In this document: positions 61,723 through 64,000 of the stretch, in pieces
How the letters are laid out: each line of letters opens with the position of its first letter
How positions within the stretch are numbered: position 1 is the stretch's first letter
DNA from: Fen-1258 sp947085815
GTDB taxonomy: Bacteria; Bacteroidota; Ignavibacteria; Ignavibacteriales; Melioribacteraceae
Length of the DNA: 64,000 nt
Direction: 5' to 3'
NCBI GenBank assembly: GCA_947085815.1
Contig: CAMTXU010000032.1
Coordinates: 49,629 to 113,628, forward strand
Made by a program: the position numbers and the translations under genes
The notes under the pieces: model-generated
Seen by the model: the letters and a program-made list of their open reading frames with translations, nothing else
What the model was told of the DNA's origin: nothing
Databases searched by the model: none

Positions 61723-63516
61723 ATGAAAAGATATTTTTATTCTTTAGTTGTTGTATTAACGTTTTTTATTTTTTCCGGTTGTAAAAAAGATGAAACTCCT
61801 ACTGCACCCCAAAACCACTTGCCAAAGATTGAGAGCTTAACTGCAAACCCATCCACGGTTTTAATAAGTACGGAAACCACTTTAACATGTATTGCAACTG
61901 ATGAGGACGGAGACAACCTAACAATTTCATGGACAGCAAAAAGAGGCACGTTCTCAAACGGAGTTGTTGGTGTCTCAGTAAAATGGGTTGCACCTTCAAC
62001 TGCAGGAAAGGACACAATAACAGCTACAGTTAATGACGGTAAACAAACAATACAAGGAAAGCTGGAAATTATTGTTGGAACAATTCCGGCAAGCCCAACA
62101 TTAGCGGCACCAGCAAATAATGCAACTGAGATTGCTTTGTCTCCAACACTGACTTGGAATGCTGTTAGTAATGCCGTGAGTTATTCATTACAAGTTTCAA
62201 CAAGTAGTTCGTTCAGCAGTTTTATTTATAACCAGAACGGTTTAACAAATACTAGCCTACTAATAAGTGGTTTGAATAGTAATACAACATATTATTGGCG
62301 TGTAAACAGCATAAATATTTATGGAACATCAAGTTGGTCAAATGTTTTTTCTTTTAAGACGCTTGCGCCTCCGCAACCACCAGTGTTATCAATACCAACA
62401 AACAACGCTACCAACGTTAGTCTTAATCCTACTCTATCTTGGAATATACTTAGTAATGCGGTGAGTTATTCACTACAAGTATCTATTGATAATTCATTTA
62501 CTAGTTTAGTCTATAATCAGAGTGGATTAACTAATACTAGTCAGCAAATTTCTGGTTTGAGCATTAACACAACATATTATTGGCATGTAAGTGCAACTAA
62601 TAGTTATGGAACCTCTGGTTGGTCACTTATTTTTTCTTTTAAAACTGGCTCTCCACCACAAACACCAACTTTAATCTATCCTACCAACATGTCGCCAAAT
62701 ATTTCTTCTTCACCGACACTTAGCTGGAATTCAGTTAGTAATGCTGTTAGTTTTACCTTACAAGTTTCTGCGAATAATTTATTCTCAAGTTTCATTTACA
62801 ATCAAAATGTTGGTTCAAATACGAATCAACAAATAAGCGGTTTAAGTTACTTAACGCAATATTACTGGCGTGTTAATGCTGCTAACGAATTTGGATCATC
62901 TAGTTGGTCGAGTATTTGGTCATTCTCTACGATTAGTGCACCTTGTCCAGGAGTTCCACCTGTGAACTATGAAGGGAAAGTATATAACACTGTGTTTATT
63001 GGAAATCAGTGTTGGTTAACTGAAAATCTTGATGTTGGTACAATTATACAAACAAACCAAAATGCAAACAATAATAGTATAATAGAAAAATATTGTTACA
63101 ATGATAATCCAGCAAATTGCAATACATACGGCGGTTTGTATCAATGGAATGAAGCAATGCAGTATATAACTACAGAAAAAACAAAAGGTATATGTCCAAC
63201 CGGGTGGCATATTCCAACTTTGGCAGAGTTTCAGACGTTGCAAGCAATAGTTAATAACAACGCAAACGAATTAAAAGCAGTCGGGCAAGGAACTGGTAGT
63301 GGAATTGGTAATAACGCAAGCGGATTTTCTGCATTGCTTGGTGGTTTTTATAACGGTTATTATGCTTTTGTAGGTGTGACTGCTAATTTTTGGAGTTCAA
63401 GTAATAACACTCCTTCAGCTTACTATTTTACTATTTACTCTGATAATCAGAATATCGTCTTAAGTAATAATGTCAGTAATTCTTACGGTTTTAGTATTAG
63501 GTGCATAAAGGATTAG
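61723..63516 (+). CDS. FISUMP lipoprotein with Ig-like and three fibronectin III repeats
   Basis: A 597-residue surface lipoprotein. Lipobox IFSGC (Cys about 19) is followed by an Ig/PKD-like domain (about 28-122). Three fibronectin type III repeats follow (about 125-215, 217-307 and 310-402), each with the pattern Ser-Pro-Thr-Leu-[ST]-Trp-Asn and TYYWRV. The C-terminal FISUMP domain (about 405-597) has GKVYNTVFIGNQCWLTENL, GGLYQWNEAM, CPTGWHIPTLAEF, FWSSS and an IRCIKD end. The three repeats are also visibly similar at DNA level (62080-62930), so copy number could vary. Role is presumed adhesion or surface display. Confidence 0.88.
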   Translation: MKRYFYSLVVVLTFFIFSGCKKDETPTAPQNHLPKIESLTANPSTVLISTETTLTCIATDEDGDNLTISWTAKRGTFSNGVVGVSVKWVAPSTAGKDTITATVNDGKQTIQGKLEIIVGTIPASPTLAAPANNATEIALSPTLTWNAVSNAVSYSLQVSTSSSFSSFIYNQNGLTNTSLLISGLNSNTTYYWRVNSINIYGTSSWSNVFSFKTLAPPQPPVLSIPTNNATNVSLNPTLSWNILSNAVSYSLQVSIDNSFTSLVYNQSGLTNTSQQISGLSINTTYYWHVSATNSYGTSGWSLIFSFKTGSPPQTPTLIYPTNMSPNISSSPTLSWNSVSNAVSFTLQVSANNLFSSFIYNQNVGSNTNQQISGLSYLTQYYWRVNAANEFGSSSWSSIWSFSTISAPCPGVPPVNYEGKVYNTVFIGNQCWLTENLDVGTIIQTNQNANNNSIIEKYCYNDNPANCNTYGGLYQWNEAMQYITTEKTKGICPTGWHIPTLAEFQTLQAIVNNNANELKAVGQGTGSGIGNNASGFSALLGGFYNGYYAFVGVTANFWSSSNNTPSAYYFTIYSDNQNIVLSNNVSNSYGFSIRCIKD

Positions 63517-63576
63517 AAAATTATTGATGAAAAAAATTTTAATAAGTAGGAACAAATTAAATTAATGAGATGATAA

Positions 63577-63807
63577 ATGGATGACAAAAAACAAACTAAA
63601 TCAACAGAAGTAACCATCGTTGATGGCAAGAAGTATCAATACACCCAAATTATTGAGGGAACAAGATCATTTCGCCTAAAAGTAGAATACATGGGTATCA
63701 CTCATGAATTAGGTAAAATTTTTAAGTCTGCCAATGACCTAATGTTGCCAATAGAATCACATGAGTTAGCACGCAAAATTATCTCCGAATATTTAAAGAC
63801 GCACTAA
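63577..63807 (+). CDS. Small hypothetical protein
   Basis: A 76-residue soluble protein, charged, with alternating beta-strand text (TEVTIVDGKKYQYTQIIEG) and a C-terminal helix (SHELARKIISEYLKTH). A weak ribosome site (GAGATGA) precedes it. No family is recognised. It follows the FISUMP gene by 60 bp. Confidence 0.5.
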   Translation: MDDKKQTKSTEVTIVDGKKYQYTQIIEGTRSFRLKVEYMGITHELGKIFKSANDLMLPIESHELARKIISEYLKTH

Positions 63808-64000
63808 AAAACCTGTTAAATAATTAGGATTTCTTATGGATGATTCAACTGCAAACTTATTAGTCGTCGCTGAATAAATAATAAACGTCAATAAAGGAAG
63901 GCTGAAAATAAGAAAAGTAAGGATTAAATTTGCAAGAGAAATAAAAAACAACAAGGAAAGCTTGCAAAAAATGAAACCAAGAAACGAACGCAAGACGCTA
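63808..64000. other. Right edge, no supported gene
   Basis: A frame starting ATG 63836 (DDSTANLLVVAE) meets TAA after 13 codons and then stays open, basic and Lys-rich to the window edge. It could be an interrupted gene whose body lies to the right, but nothing here supports a call. Confidence 0.3.

Noticed and set aside
63793..63993. Minus-strand hydrophobic frame at the right edge
   Set aside because: It overlaps the end of the small gene at 63577-63807; hydrophobic text is expected from the antisense of Lys-rich DNA, and no ribosome site is present.
1..64000. Search for tRNA and rRNA genes
   Set aside because: No cloverleaf-like T-loop plus acceptor pairing or rRNA signature was seen in the intergenic DNA; GTTCAAAT-like strings fall inside coding genes.

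Overview
The window is about 38-40% G+C by eye and is densely coded on both strands. It has many Sec or lipoprotein signals and carries families typical of the Bacteroidota/Chlorobiota assemblage: DUF4905, DUF4920, DUF4395, a FISUMP-domain lipoprotein, BNR-repeat secreted proteins, an M49 peptidase with the HEVIGH motif and AAA-DUF4143 ATPases. Many genes have clear AGGAG-type ribosome sites, which most Bacteroidota lack. I therefore infer an Ignavibacteria-like member of the group. No rRNA, tRNA or CRISPR array was seen.

Layout. 1-2234: the tail of one aromatic amino acid ammonia-lyase and a complete second one. 2235-4542: REP-like DNA, two lipoproteins and a DUF4920 protein. 4692-7781: PriA helicase and an RluE-like pseudouridine synthase. 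7870-9760: Yip1 protein and a three-gene XRE/membrane-protein operon with a candidate operator. 9964-15584: tryptophanase, DUF4905, the AMMECR1-MEMO pair, an antitoxin with a broken ParE toxin, a MEMO tail remnant and a Y-family polymerase. 15838-22789: a secreted serine hydrolase and the threonine operon thrA-asd-thrB-thrC. 22898-26011: a BNR-repeat protein. 26300-30000: a G+C-richer stretch with an M1-like peptidase followed by an attC-like structure, and a four-module rhodanese with a DUF4395 membrane partner. 30901-33381: a truncated sensor-like fragment and a TPR histidine kinase. 33639-38476: the phosphate system pstS-pstC-pstA-pstB1-pstB2 with phoU facing it. 38585-46899: TerC, glycyl-tRNA synthetase, an M61-like protein and an active/inactive M16 peptidase pair. 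47173-53447: a TetR-controlled RND efflux operon. 53602-60185: HAD hydrolase, ArsC-family protein, dipeptidyl peptidase III, a B12-type radical SAM enzyme and a two-component system. 60229-61636: an AAA-DUF4143 ATPase islet with 22-bp iterons. 61723-63807: a FISUMP lipoprotein and a small hypothetical gene.

The strongest unusual signals are: (1) two tandem PstB ATPases whose motif losses are complementary (PstB1 lacks the Q-loop Gln and H-loop His; PstB2 lacks the LSGGQ signature), predicting an obligate asymmetric heterodimer in a phosphate importer; (2) the ATPase islet with 22-bp-period iterons, framed by related 39-bp hairpin repeats; (3) a natural Ala-Cys-Gly in place of the Ala-Ser-Gly MIO precursor of an ammonia-lyase; (4) a glycyl-tRNA synthetase whose only plausible start codon is ATC; (5) a decayed toxin-antitoxin pair beside a duplicated end of the MEMO gene; (6) a family of short MITE-like elements with TCTAAAAA-type ends.
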